From Pseudomonadota bacterium (GTDB taxonomy: Bacteria; Pseudomonadota; Alphaproteobacteria; Sphingomonadales; Sphingomonadaceae), in NCBI GenBank assembly GCA_023423775.1, contig JAFAEZ010000162.1, positions 1 to 11,168 on the forward strand: a stretch of DNA of 11,168 nt. Direction: 5' to 3'. The notes under the pieces are model-generated. The model had not been told where the DNA came from, did not search any database, and was given only the letters and a program-made list of their open reading frames with translations. The translations under genes and the position numbers were made by a program. Below are positions 1 through 5,821 of this stretch, piece after piece; positions within the stretch are counted from its first letter, which is position 1; the number at the start of each line of letters is the position of its first letter.

Positions 1-1
1 C

Positions 2-79
2 AGCCACGGGCCCGGCCCCTACCGCATCGCCATGGCGGCTCTGGCGCAAGCGGCACGAGCGGTCCATGATGGCGGTTGA
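2..79 (+). CDS. 3' end of an unidentified gene (cut by left edge)
   Basis: An open frame enters from the left edge and reads about 25 residues, ending in HGPGPYRIAMAALAQAARAV and a few more residues before a TGA at 77-79. The stop lies 18 bases before the start of the VOC gene on the same strand, which is the spacing expected of an operon neighbour. The stretch ending in the Ala-rich helix looks like a protein C-terminus, but it is too short to assign to a family. The other two plus frames give less protein-like sequence. This is a reading by frame and context only; the true gene body is outside the window. Confidence 0.45.
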   Translation, partial: SHGPGPYRIAMAALAQAARAVHDGG

Positions 80-97
80 GCCACCAGGGAGAACGGC

Positions 98-475
98 ATG
101 GCGCGGATCACGGGACTGGGCGGGATCTTCTACAAGGTCGACGACCCGGAGCGCACGCGGGCCTGGTATCAGGAGAATCTGGGCATAGGCGGCGAATGGG
201 GCGCGATGTTCCCATGGAGCCAGGAGCCGAACGAGGCTCCGTACAGCCTGTCCTCGCCCTTCAAGGCGACGACCGATTATTTCGATCCGAGCGGTTCGTC
301 GTTCATGATCAACTATCGCGTTGACGATCTCACCGCCTTCCTCGACGAACTGCGGCGCAAGGGCATCGAGATATTGGGCCGGCAGGACGAGGATTATGGC
401 AGCTTCGCCTGGATCCTCGATTGCGACGGCATCAAGCTGGAATTGTGGGAGCAGAAGGGGCCGGCCCCGGCCTGA
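98..475 (+). CDS. VOC (glyoxalase/bleomycin resistance fold) family protein
   Basis: This 125-residue protein has the length and pattern of a single-domain vicinal oxygen chelate protein. A first beta-alpha-beta unit (residues 7-30, FYKVDDPERTRAWYQENLGI) is followed by a second unit (residues 70-118, YRVDDLTAFLDELRRKGIEI, then the strand IKLELWE). The final LELWE carries the Glu at about 115 or 118 that ligates metal in many family members. The usual first His is replaced by Tyr/Lys near residue 12, so glyoxalase I activity is doubtful and the substrate is unknown. VOC proteins act as glyoxalases, dioxygenases, isomerases or resistance proteins. The ATG has a good ribosome binding site (AGGGAGA at 86-92, five bases upstream). 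It may be co-transcribed with the gene ending at 79; queG follows after 74 bases. Confidence 0.85.
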   Translation: MARITGLGGIFYKVDDPERTRAWYQENLGIGGEWGAMFPWSQEPNEAPYSLSSPFKATTDYFDPSGSSFMINYRVDDLTAFLDELRRKGIEILGRQDEDYGSFAWILDCDGIKLELWEQKGPAPA

Positions 476-549
476 CTGGGCAAAAGCCGGTTAGATTCCC
501 ATATTTGCGCATCCCCTGCTCCCTTCGGATGTGATAGCGGCACCCCGCA

Positions 550-1605
550 ATGACCGGCGATGCGACCCTGTTGGAACGACTGGAGGCGGAGGCTCGCGCC
601 TTGGGCTTTTCCGCGTTCGGCGTGACGCGCGCCGACGCGACGCCTCGCACCGCCGAGCGGCTCCGCGCATGGCTCGATGACGGCGCTCACGGCGACATGA
701 TCTGGATGGAGGAGACGGCCCAGCGCCGCGGCTCGCCGGCCGGGCTTTGGCCCGAGGTCCGATCGGTGATCTCGCTCGGCATGAGCTACGCGCCCGCTGT
801 CGATCCGCTGGCGCTGGCCGGCGAAGGCGAAATCGGCCGCATCTCGGTCTACGCCCAGGGCCAGGATTATCACGACGTGGTCAAGAAGGCGCTGAAGGCG
901 CTCGCTCGCTGGCTCGTCGCCGAGGCCGGGTGCGAGCTGAAGGTATTCGTCGACACCGCCCCCGTGATGGAGAAGCCGCTCGCCGAGGCCGCCGGACTGG
1001 GCTGGCAGGGCAAGCACACCAATCTCGTCAGCCGCGCCGACGGCAGCTGGCTGTTCCTCGGCGCGATCTACACCACGCTGGAGCTGGAGAGCGCACAACC
1101 GCTCCCGCGGGTCCATTGCGGCAGCTGCACCGCCTGCCTCGATGCGTGTCCGACCAAGGCTTTTCCGGCGCCGTTCCGCCTCGATGCCCGGCGCTGCATC
1201 TCCTATCTCACGATCGAGCATAAGGGCCCGATCCCGGAGGAATTCCGCGCAGCGATGGGCAATCGAATCTACGGTTGCGACGATTGCCTGGCGGTGTGCC
1301 CGTGGAACCGGTTCGCCGATGCGGCGCGGCGCCACCAGGCATTCGTGCCGCGCGCCGAGCTTGTCTCGCCCGCCCTTGCCGATCTGCTCGCGCTCGACGA
1401 TGCCGCCTTCCGCCAGGTCTTTTCCGGGTCGCCGATCAAGCGGATCGGCCGCAATCGGATGGTGCGCAATGCCGCCATCGCCGCCGGTAACAGCGGCAGC
1501 GCGCGGCTCATTCCCGCGCTGCAGAAGCTGGTCGGCGACGAGGATCCGGTCGTGGCCGAGGCCGCGCAATGGGCGCTCGACCGGCTGGGCGCCGCCCCGG
1601 CTTAG
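550..1605 (+). CDS. queG: Epoxyqueuosine reductase QueG
   Basis: QueG catalyses the last step of queuosine synthesis, reducing epoxyqueuosine to queuosine in the wobble position of GUN-anticodon tRNAs, using cobalamin and two 4Fe-4S clusters in the cytoplasm. The 351-residue protein has the expected order: an N-terminal domain with FVDTAPVMEKPLAEAAGLGW at 133-152, where Asp135 matches the family's proposed proton donor; a ferredoxin module with CGSCTACLDACP (Cys190, 193, 196, 200) and GCDDCLAVCPW (Cys243, 246, 250) plus Cys216; and a C-terminal HEAT-like tail from about residue 280 (RNRMVRNAAIAAGN). The length is normal or slightly short for the family. The ATG at 550 has no Shine-Dalgarno before it (CACCCCGCA), yet it matches the expected family N-terminus. 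Its TAG overlaps the stop of the facing lipoprotein gene. The identification is firm. Confidence 0.97.
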   Translation: MTGDATLLERLEAEARALGFSAFGVTRADATPRTAERLRAWLDDGAHGDMIWMEETAQRRGSPAGLWPEVRSVISLGMSYAPAVDPLALAGEGEIGRISVYAQGQDYHDVVKKALKALARWLVAEAGCELKVFVDTAPVMEKPLAEAAGLGWQGKHTNLVSRADGSWLFLGAIYTTLELESAQPLPRVHCGSCTACLDACPTKAFPAPFRLDARRCISYLTIEHKGPIPEEFRAAMGNRIYGCDDCLAVCPWNRFADAARRHQAFVPRAELVSPALADLLALDDAAFRQVFSGSPIKRIGRNRMVRNAAIAAGNSGSARLIPALQKLVGDEDPVVAEAAQWALDRLGAAPA

Positions 1606-1982
1606 TGCCCCTCATGCTCCTTGTGGAGCGCAGCGACGCAGGACGCGCGATCCATGTCGCGCCCGTCCGGAAGCCGCGCATCGACATGGGTGACGATCGG
1701 ATCCGCCCCGCGCTCGGCCGGGTAGAGATAGGCGTCGAGCACGCAGGCCGGGCCGGAGAATTGCAGCTTTCGCGCGGAGCCTTCGCGTATGTCTAGGTCG
1801 GGCTCTCCGAACTCGCCTTCGAGATAGCGGCTGGTGCGGCCCATCACCGTCTCCAGGCCGATCAAACTGTAGCTCGGCGGCGCCTGCTGCACGCGGCGCG
1901 GCGCATCCGCCACGGGGGCGACGCAACCGGCGACGAACAATGAGCCCGAAAGGATGGCGGCGGAGGTCGAAAAGCGCGTCAT
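1602..1982 (-). CDS. Small predicted lipoprotein of unknown function
   Basis: This 126-residue protein starts with a hydrophobic signal segment ending in the lipobox LFVAGC, with Cys20 as the expected lipidated residue after signal peptidase II cleavage. A Pro/Gln-rich linker (residues 21-40) leads to a small folded region with the pattern GRTSRYLEGEFGEPDLDIRE followed by KLQFSGPACVLDAYLYP. This resembles the short beta-rich outer-membrane-anchored lipoproteins of sphingomonads that carry a SmpA/BamE-like pattern, but I cannot name a function. Two later cysteines (about 79 and 116) could form a periplasmic disulphide. The start has a close AAGGG upstream. The TAA overlaps the queG stop by 4 bases in convergent orientation. 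The gene diverges from the adenosine kinase across about 100 bases. The lipoprotein call is strong; the role is unknown. Confidence 0.82.
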   Translation of the reverse strand: MTRFSTSAAILSGSLFVAGCVAPVADAPRRVQQAPPSYSLIGLETVMGRTSRYLEGEFGEPDLDIREGSARKLQFSGPACVLDAYLYPAERGADPIVTHVDARLPDGRDMDRASCVAALHKEHEGH

Positions 1983-2020
1983 CGCCCTTGCTTCGCGGAA
2001 GGCGGCGGCAGCGTCAACGA

Positions 2021-2049
2021 TTGATCCGCCGCGGCCGGGCGGCTAGGCC
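2021..2049 (+). promoter_or_regulatory. Candidate sigma-70-type promoter for adenosine kinase
   Basis: TTGATC at 2021-2026 and TAGGCC at 2044-2049 are separated by 17 bases, upstream of the GTG start at 2082. The -35 matches the consensus in 5 of 6 positions (TTGACA versus TTGATC gives TTGA plus spacing), but the -10 is weak. The leader would be about 25 bases and carries AAGGA at 2071-2075. This is a pattern match only. Confidence 0.3.
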
Positions 2050-2081
2050 GAGCCATCTTCCACGAAGCCCAAGGATCCCCC

Positions 2082-3077
2082 GTGACCGAAGCCCGCCTCG
2101 ACGTCCTCGCCATCGGCAACGCCATCGTCGATGTGATCGCCGCCACCGACGACGCCTTTCTCGCGTCCGAGCAGCTCGACAAGGGCTCGATGCGGCTGAT
2201 CGACGCCGACGAGGCCACCCGCCTCTATGACCGGATGTCGGCGGGCCGCGAGACGAGCGGCGGATCGGCCGCCAACACGGCCGCCGGCGTAGCTGCCCTG
2301 GGCGGCCGCGCCGGCTTCATCGGCCAGGTCGCCAACGACCAGCTGGGCCAGGTCTTCAGCCACGACATCCGCGCGCTCGGCGTCGAATTCGCCACACCGG
2401 CCTCGGACGGCGAAGTGCCGACCGCGCGCTGCCTGATCCTCGTCACGCCCGACGCGCAACGGACGATGAACACCTTCCTCGGCGCCTCGCAGCATCTGCC
2501 CGCGGCCGCGCTCGACGAGCAGCAGATCCGGGACGCCGCGATCCTCTACCTCGAGGGCTATCTCTGGGATCCGCAGGAGCCGCGCTGGGCGATGATCAAG
2601 GCGATCGACATCGCCCGCAGCGCCGGCCGCAAGGTCGCCTTCACCCTTTCCGACAGCTTCTGCATCGCCCGCCACCGCGAGGGCTTCCTGCAACTGATCG
2701 ACGGCGGCAAGGTCGACATCCTGTTCGCCAACGAGGACGAGATCAAGGCGCTGGCCGGCGAGCCCGATTTCGAGCGCGCCGTCGCCGCCACCGCGCCCAC
2801 GGTCGAGACCCTGGTCGTGACCCGCAGCGAGAAGGGGGCGGTCGCCATTCGCGGCGCCGAGCGCGTCGCCGTACCGGCCGAGCCGGTCGCGCAGGTGGTC
2901 GACACGACCGGCGCCGGCGACCTGTTCGCCGCCGGGTTCCTCGCTGGCCAGGCCCAGGGCCGTAACCTCGAACACAGCCTGCGCATGGGCGCGATCGCCG
3001 CCGCCGAGGTCATCTCCCACTACGGGGCCCGCCCCGAGACCGACCTCAAGGCCCTCGTCGCCCAGAAGCTCGGTTAA
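2082..3077 (+). CDS. Adenosine kinase, PfkB (ribokinase) family
   Basis: This 331-residue sugar/nucleoside kinase most likely phosphorylates adenosine to AMP with ATP in purine salvage. The family hallmarks are visible: the N-terminal strand LDVLAIGNAIVDVIA (6-20), the substrate-side motif SGGSAANTAAGVAALGG (59-75), the ATP-site NEDE (217-220), and the PfkB signature DTTGAGDLFAAGFL (274-287), in which Asp280 is the catalytic base of the GAGD anion-hole motif. The length and the DSFCIARHREGF segment fit the alphaproteobacterial adenosine kinase group better than ribokinase or fructokinase, but substrate cannot be proven from sequence. Translation begins at GTG, supported by AAGGA six bases upstream at 2071-2075. 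It stands alone, divergent from the lipoprotein gene, and ends before a strong terminator. Confidence 0.9.
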   Translation: MTEARLDVLAIGNAIVDVIAATDDAFLASEQLDKGSMRLIDADEATRLYDRMSAGRETSGGSAANTAAGVAALGGRAGFIGQVANDQLGQVFSHDIRALGVEFATPASDGEVPTARCLILVTPDAQRTMNTFLGASQHLPAAALDEQQIRDAAILYLEGYLWDPQEPRWAMIKAIDIARSAGRKVAFTLSDSFCIARHREGFLQLIDGGKVDILFANEDEIKALAGEPDFERAVAATAPTVETLVVTRSEKGAVAIRGAERVAVPAEPVAQVVDTTGAGDLFAAGFLAGQAQGRNLEHSLRMGAIAAAEVISHYGARPETDLKALVAQKLG

Positions 3078-3125
3078 GGCGGGGGCGCATCGGCGCCTGC
3101 CCATCTAGACCCGTCAACGTCGCAT

Positions 3126-3156
3126 AAAAAAAGGGAGGCCGGAGCCTCCCTTTTTC
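3126..3156. terminator. Bidirectional Rho-independent terminator
   Basis: GGGAGGC at 3133-3139 pairs perfectly with GCCTCCC at 3144-3150 around the loop CGGA. A run of seven A's precedes the stem and five T's follow it, so the hairpin works on both strands. It serves the adenosine kinase (+, ending 3077) and the amino acid permease (-, whose TAA is at 3157-3159, directly beside the T-tract). The match to the textbook terminator form is excellent. Confidence 0.93.
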
Positions 3157-4680
3157 TTAGTGGGTGCCGGGAACCGGCGGTTCGATGTCGTGGATCTCCG
3201 GTTCGTGGACCTCGACGCTGCCGCGGCCGACATGGCTTTTGCGGTGCCCGTAGAGGAAATAGACCACGAGGCCGATGACCGCCCAGCCGAAGAACAGCAT
3301 GATCGTCTCGTTGGGCAGGCTGACGAACAGGTAGACGCAGCCGATCGCCGCGAGCGGCGCCACCAGCAGCACCGCCGGAGTGCGGAACGGACGATGACGC
3401 GTCGGATCGGTGCGGCGCAGCACCAGCACCGCAATCGAGACCATCGCGAACGCGAACAAAGTGCCCGAGTTCGAGATGTCGGCGAGCACGCCGACCGGGA
3501 AGAAGGCCGCGAACAGCGACACGCCAATGCCGGTGATGATCGTGATCACGTGCGGCGTGTGGAACTTCGGATGGATCTTCGACAGGACCGGCGGCAGCAG
3601 GCCGTCGCGGCTCATCACGAAGAAGATGCGGGTCTGGCCGAACATCATCATCAGGATGACGGACGGCAGAGCCAAGCCAGCCGCAAGGCCGATCAGGTTG
3701 CCGATCTGCGGCCAGCCGATCTCGCGCAGCGTCCAGGCCAGGGCTTCCTTCGAGCAGACCACCGCGCCGTCCTGGATGGCGGCGCAGGCCTGGGCCAGCT
3801 CCGGACTTCCCGGGCGGTAGCCGGCGCCATTTGCGTCCATCATCGGCTGTGCGCCGACTCCGCCGATCACGCCGGCTGCAACGAGGATGTAGAAGATGGT
3901 GCAGATGCCGAGCGAGCCGATCAGGCCGATCGGCATGTTGCGCTGCGGGTTTTTCGTTTCCTCGGCCGCGGTCGAGACCGCGTCGAAACCGACATAAGCG
4001 AAGAAGATCGACGCCGCGGCCGCCGAGACGCCGGCGAAGCCCAGCGGCGTGAAGGGCGTGAAATTGTCCATGTTCATGGCCGGGATGGCCAGGACGATGA
4101 ACAGGGTCAGGGCGGCGACCTTGATCAACACCAGGATGGCGTTGACGGTGGCGCTCTCCTTGGTGCCGATGACCAGCAGCCAGGTAACGAGCAACGCGAT
4201 CAGCGCCGCCGGCAGGTTGACGACGCCGCCGTCATAGGGGCCCCGCACCAACGTGTTGGGTATGTCGAGCCCGAAGCTATGTTCGATGAGGCCGACCACA
4301 TAGCCGGACCAGCCGACCGAAACGGCGCCCGCGGCGACCGCATATTCGAGGATCAGCGCCCAGCCGACCATCCAGGCGAGCAACTCGCCCATGACCGCGT
4401 AGGAATAAGTGTAGGCCGAGCCCGAAACCGGGACCATTGCCGCCATCTCGGCGTAACAAAGCGCTGCTACGGCGCAGACGAAGCCGGCGATGATGAAGGC
4501 CACCATCATGCCGGGGCCCGCCTTCTGGGCGGCCTCAGCAGTCAAAACGAAGATGCCGGTGCCGATGATCGCGCCGATGCCGAGCATGGTAAGCTGGAAG
4601 GCGCCCAGCGAACGATGCAGCGATTTCTTCTCGGCGGTGGCAAGGATGGCATCGAGAGGCTTTACGCGCCCGAATATCAT
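3157..4680 (-). CDS. APC-superfamily amino acid permease (CAT-like)
   Basis: This 507-residue inner-membrane protein is a secondary transporter of the amino acid-polyamine-organocation superfamily, close to the cationic amino acid transporter (CAT/YfnA) type. After a short cytoplasmic N-terminus (MIFGRVKPLDAILATAEKKS), TM1 carries the substrate-binding motif GIGAIIGTGIFVLT (34-47). TM2 ends in CYAEMAAMVPVSGSAYTY (75-92), and about 12 hydrophobic segments follow. The segment FFAYVGFDAVSTAAEETKNP is the conserved TM6 and following loop. One extra-membrane loop holds three Cys (in LAQACAAIQDGAVVCSKEA). The exact substrate cannot be read. I place the start at the ATG at 4680, with AAGGGGG six bases upstream, rather than the in-frame GTG at 4701, which has no ribosome binding site. 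The HIT gene lies upstream on the same strand. Confidence 0.92.
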   Translation of the reverse strand: MIFGRVKPLDAILATAEKKSLHRSLGAFQLTMLGIGAIIGTGIFVLTAEAAQKAGPGMMVAFIIAGFVCAVAALCYAEMAAMVPVSGSAYTYSYAVMGELLAWMVGWALILEYAVAAGAVSVGWSGYVVGLIEHSFGLDIPNTLVRGPYDGGVVNLPAALIALLVTWLLVIGTKESATVNAILVLIKVAALTLFIVLAIPAMNMDNFTPFTPLGFAGVSAAAASIFFAYVGFDAVSTAAEETKNPQRNMPIGLIGSLGICTIFYILVAAGVIGGVGAQPMMDANGAGYRPGSPELAQACAAIQDGAVVCSKEALAWTLREIGWPQIGNLIGLAAGLALPSVILMMMFGQTRIFFVMSRDGLLPPVLSKIHPKFHTPHVITIITGIGVSLFAAFFPVGVLADISNSGTLFAFAMVSIAVLVLRRTDPTRHRPFRTPAVLLVAPLAAIGCVYLFVSLPNETIMLFFGWAVIGLVVYFLYGHRKSHVGRGSVEVHEPEIHDIEPPVPGTH

Positions 4681-4697
4681 GTCCGTCCCCCTTGGGA

Positions 4698-4719
4698 GCA
4701 CGGCGTCAACGCGCCGTGC
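4698..4719 (-). promoter_or_regulatory. Leader hairpin before the permease gene
   Basis: GCACGGCG (4698-4705) and CGCCGTGC (4712-4719) form a perfect 8-bp stem with a 6-base loop. It lies 5 bases upstream of the AAGGGGG ribosome binding site (4687-4693) of the permease. It lacks a T-tract, so it is not a standard terminator. It could affect translation or be a processing/stability element; no function is shown. Confidence 0.4.
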
Positions 4720-4810
4720 CTGGTTGTTATCGGCGCGGAACCTAGCGGCTTATTCCGGGCCCGCCTAGACAAAATGCCGCCTATTCACGTGAAGCAGAAG
4801 TGAACGGGGT

Positions 4811-5188
4811 CTAGCGCGACAGCATCGGCCCGAGCGGCCGTCCGGCGAAGATGTGTACGTGGAGATGGGGCACTTCCTGGCCACTGTTCGGCCCGGCATT
4901 GGCGAGCAGACGGTAGCCCGGCTCCAGCAAGCCGGCCTCGCGCGCAACGCGGCCGACGGCGCGAACGAAGCCGGCTATCTCCTCGCTCGATGCACGCGCT
5001 GAAAAGTCGTCCCACGACACGTACGCACCTTTTGGAATGACGAGGATGTGGGTCGGAGCCTGGGGGTTGATGTCGTTGAAGGCGAGCGCGTGCTCGTCCT
5101 CATAGACCTTGGAGCAGGGAATCTCGCCGCGCAGGATGCGGGCGAAGATATTGTTTGTATCGTAGGGCTTGGTCGCATCGATCGGCAT
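4811..5188 (-). CDS. HIT-family (histidine triad) nucleotide-binding protein, HinT-like
   Basis: This 125-residue cytoplasmic protein has the complete histidine triad HLHVHIF, with His108, His110 and His112 in the HxHxHxx form. His110 would be the nucleophile that attacks phosphoramidate or adenylate substrates. The N-terminal NIFARILRGEIPCSKVYEDEHALAFNDINPQAPTHILVIPK is the canonical HinT start, and NAGPNSGQEVPHLHVHIFAGRPLG is the canonical end. HinT proteins are purine nucleoside phosphoramidases, with cellular roles that remain unclear. AAGGA lies eight bases before the ATG at 5188. It diverges from sspB across 93 bases and is followed on the same strand by the permease after 130 bases, so co-transcription with the permease is possible but not required. 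Confidence 0.94.
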   Translation of the reverse strand: MPIDATKPYDTNNIFARILRGEIPCSKVYEDEHALAFNDINPQAPTHILVIPKGAYVSWDDFSARASSEEIAGFVRAVGRVAREAGLLEPGYRLLANAGPNSGQEVPHLHVHIFAGRPLGPMLSR

Positions 5189-5244
5189 CGGCAGGTCCTT
5201 TGGCAGCAGCGGAAATCAAACAAGCGCATGTTAGGAGCAACGCG

Positions 5245-5281
5245 CTTGACCCGTCACGGGGCTTCGTTACCAGATGCCCAA
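5245..5281 (+). promoter_or_regulatory. Candidate leaderless promoter of sspB
   Basis: CTTGAC ends at 5250, and the TTGAC core starts 36 bases before the ATG at 5282. A weak -10-like TACCAGAT lies at 5268-5275. No Shine-Dalgarno is present between this element and the ATG (GATGCCCAA). The geometry puts transcription initiation at or next to the start codon, as in a leaderless mRNA. This is inferred from spacing only. Confidence 0.4.
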
Positions 5282-5764
5282 ATGAGTGACGACACGCCCG
5301 ACAGCCTGATTCCCTATGACGAAATCGTGCAGGAGGCCCTGCGCGCAGTCGTCGGCCGCGTGCTGGGCGAAGTCGAAGCGACCGGCACCCTGCCGGGCGA
5401 GCACCATTTCTACATCACCTTCAAGACGGCCGCCCCGGGCGTCGACATCCCCAAGCACCTTTCCGAGCGCTTTCCCGACGAGATGACGATCGTCATCCAG
5501 AACCGCTTCTGGGATTTGAAGGTCGGGGAGGACGGCTTCGAGGTCGGCCTCAGCTTCAACCAGTCGCCAGCGCGGCTGGTCATTCCGTTCGCGGCGATCA
5601 CCGGCTTCGTCGATCCGGCAGTCAACTTCGCGCTCCAGTTCCAGGCGCAGGCCGAGGAAGCGCCGCAGGAGCATGAGGAAGCCGAGAACGATCATCCGCC
5701 CGCGCCGCAACCGGCCGGGGACGGATCGAATGTCGTTTCGGTGGATTTCAGCCGCAAGAAATAG
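5282..5764 (+). CDS. sspB: ClpXP adaptor / stringent starvation protein B (SspB), alphaproteobacterial type
   Basis: SspB binds ssrA-tagged polypeptides from stalled ribosomes and hands them to ClpXP for degradation. The 160-residue protein begins with an oligomerising helix (IPYDEIVQEALRAVVGRVLG, 10-29), followed by the beta-sandwich that holds the tag (HHFYITFKTAAPGVDIP at 41-57, MTIVIQNRFWDLKV at 68-81, FEVGLSFN at 86-93). A disordered, acidic and Pro-rich linker (123-148) connects to the C-terminal VVSVDFSRKK, which matches the short ClpX-docking XB tail. The frame is open much further upstream to 5048, but that part overlaps the HIT gene and is not SspB-like, so the ATG at 5282 is chosen. 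No Shine-Dalgarno precedes it. fumC follows after 57 bases, probably in one transcript. Confidence 0.95.
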   Translation: MSDDTPDSLIPYDEIVQEALRAVVGRVLGEVEATGTLPGEHHFYITFKTAAPGVDIPKHLSERFPDEMTIVIQNRFWDLKVGEDGFEVGLSFNQSPARLVIPFAAITGFVDPAVNFALQFQAQAEEAPQEHEEAENDHPPAPQPAGDGSNVVSVDFSRKK

Positions 5765-5776
5765 GGCGTTCGCGGC

Positions 5777-5818
5777 CAGCCTCCCGGCTGAGCCTGTCGA
5801 GCCCCTTCGGAGGGGGAG
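5777..5818 (+). promoter_or_regulatory. Tandem hairpins covering the fumC ribosome binding site
   Basis: CAGCC (5777-5781) pairs with GGCTG (5786-5790) around TCCC. CCCCT (5802-5806) pairs with AGGGG (5811-5815) around TCGG. The second stem contains most of the fumC Shine-Dalgarno GGAGGGGGAG (5809-5818), so the unopened hairpin would hide it. Translation from sspB stops at 5764, so ribosomes would not normally open it. The pairing is seen; a control role is inferred. Confidence 0.35.
5786..5805. repeat. Possible degenerate copy of a dispersed intergenic repeat
   Basis: GGCTGAGCCTGTCGAGCCCC resembles, from memory, the short repeat with core TGAGCCTGTCGA (TTCGACAGGCTCA on the other strand) that is scattered between genes in sphingomonad and other bacterial genomes. 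Only one copy is in this window, so the repeat status depends on comparison with the rest of the genome. Confidence 0.35.
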
Positions 5819-5821
5819 TCG

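Noticed and set aside
394..1569. A 391-codon minus-strand open frame opposite queG.
   Set aside because: queG on the plus strand has all cluster cysteines and family motifs; the opposite frame is an Arg/Ala/Gly-rich shadow that also runs into the VOC gene.
2043..3104. A 353-codon minus-strand open frame opposite the adenosine kinase.
   Set aside because: The product is an Ala/Gly/Asp-rich antisense shadow. It crosses both flanking gaps and lacks any recognisable motif.
3160..4803. A 547-codon open frame on the plus strand opposite the permease.
   Set aside because: Its product is an Asp/Arg/His/Gln-rich sequence with no fold-like pattern, the mirror of a high-GC gene. The minus-strand frame gives a textbook 12-segment permease.
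5048..5281. An N-terminal extension of SspB by 78 codons.
   Set aside because: It lies antisense to the HIT gene and crosses the divergent promoter region; SspB homologues start at the equivalent of the ATG at 5282.
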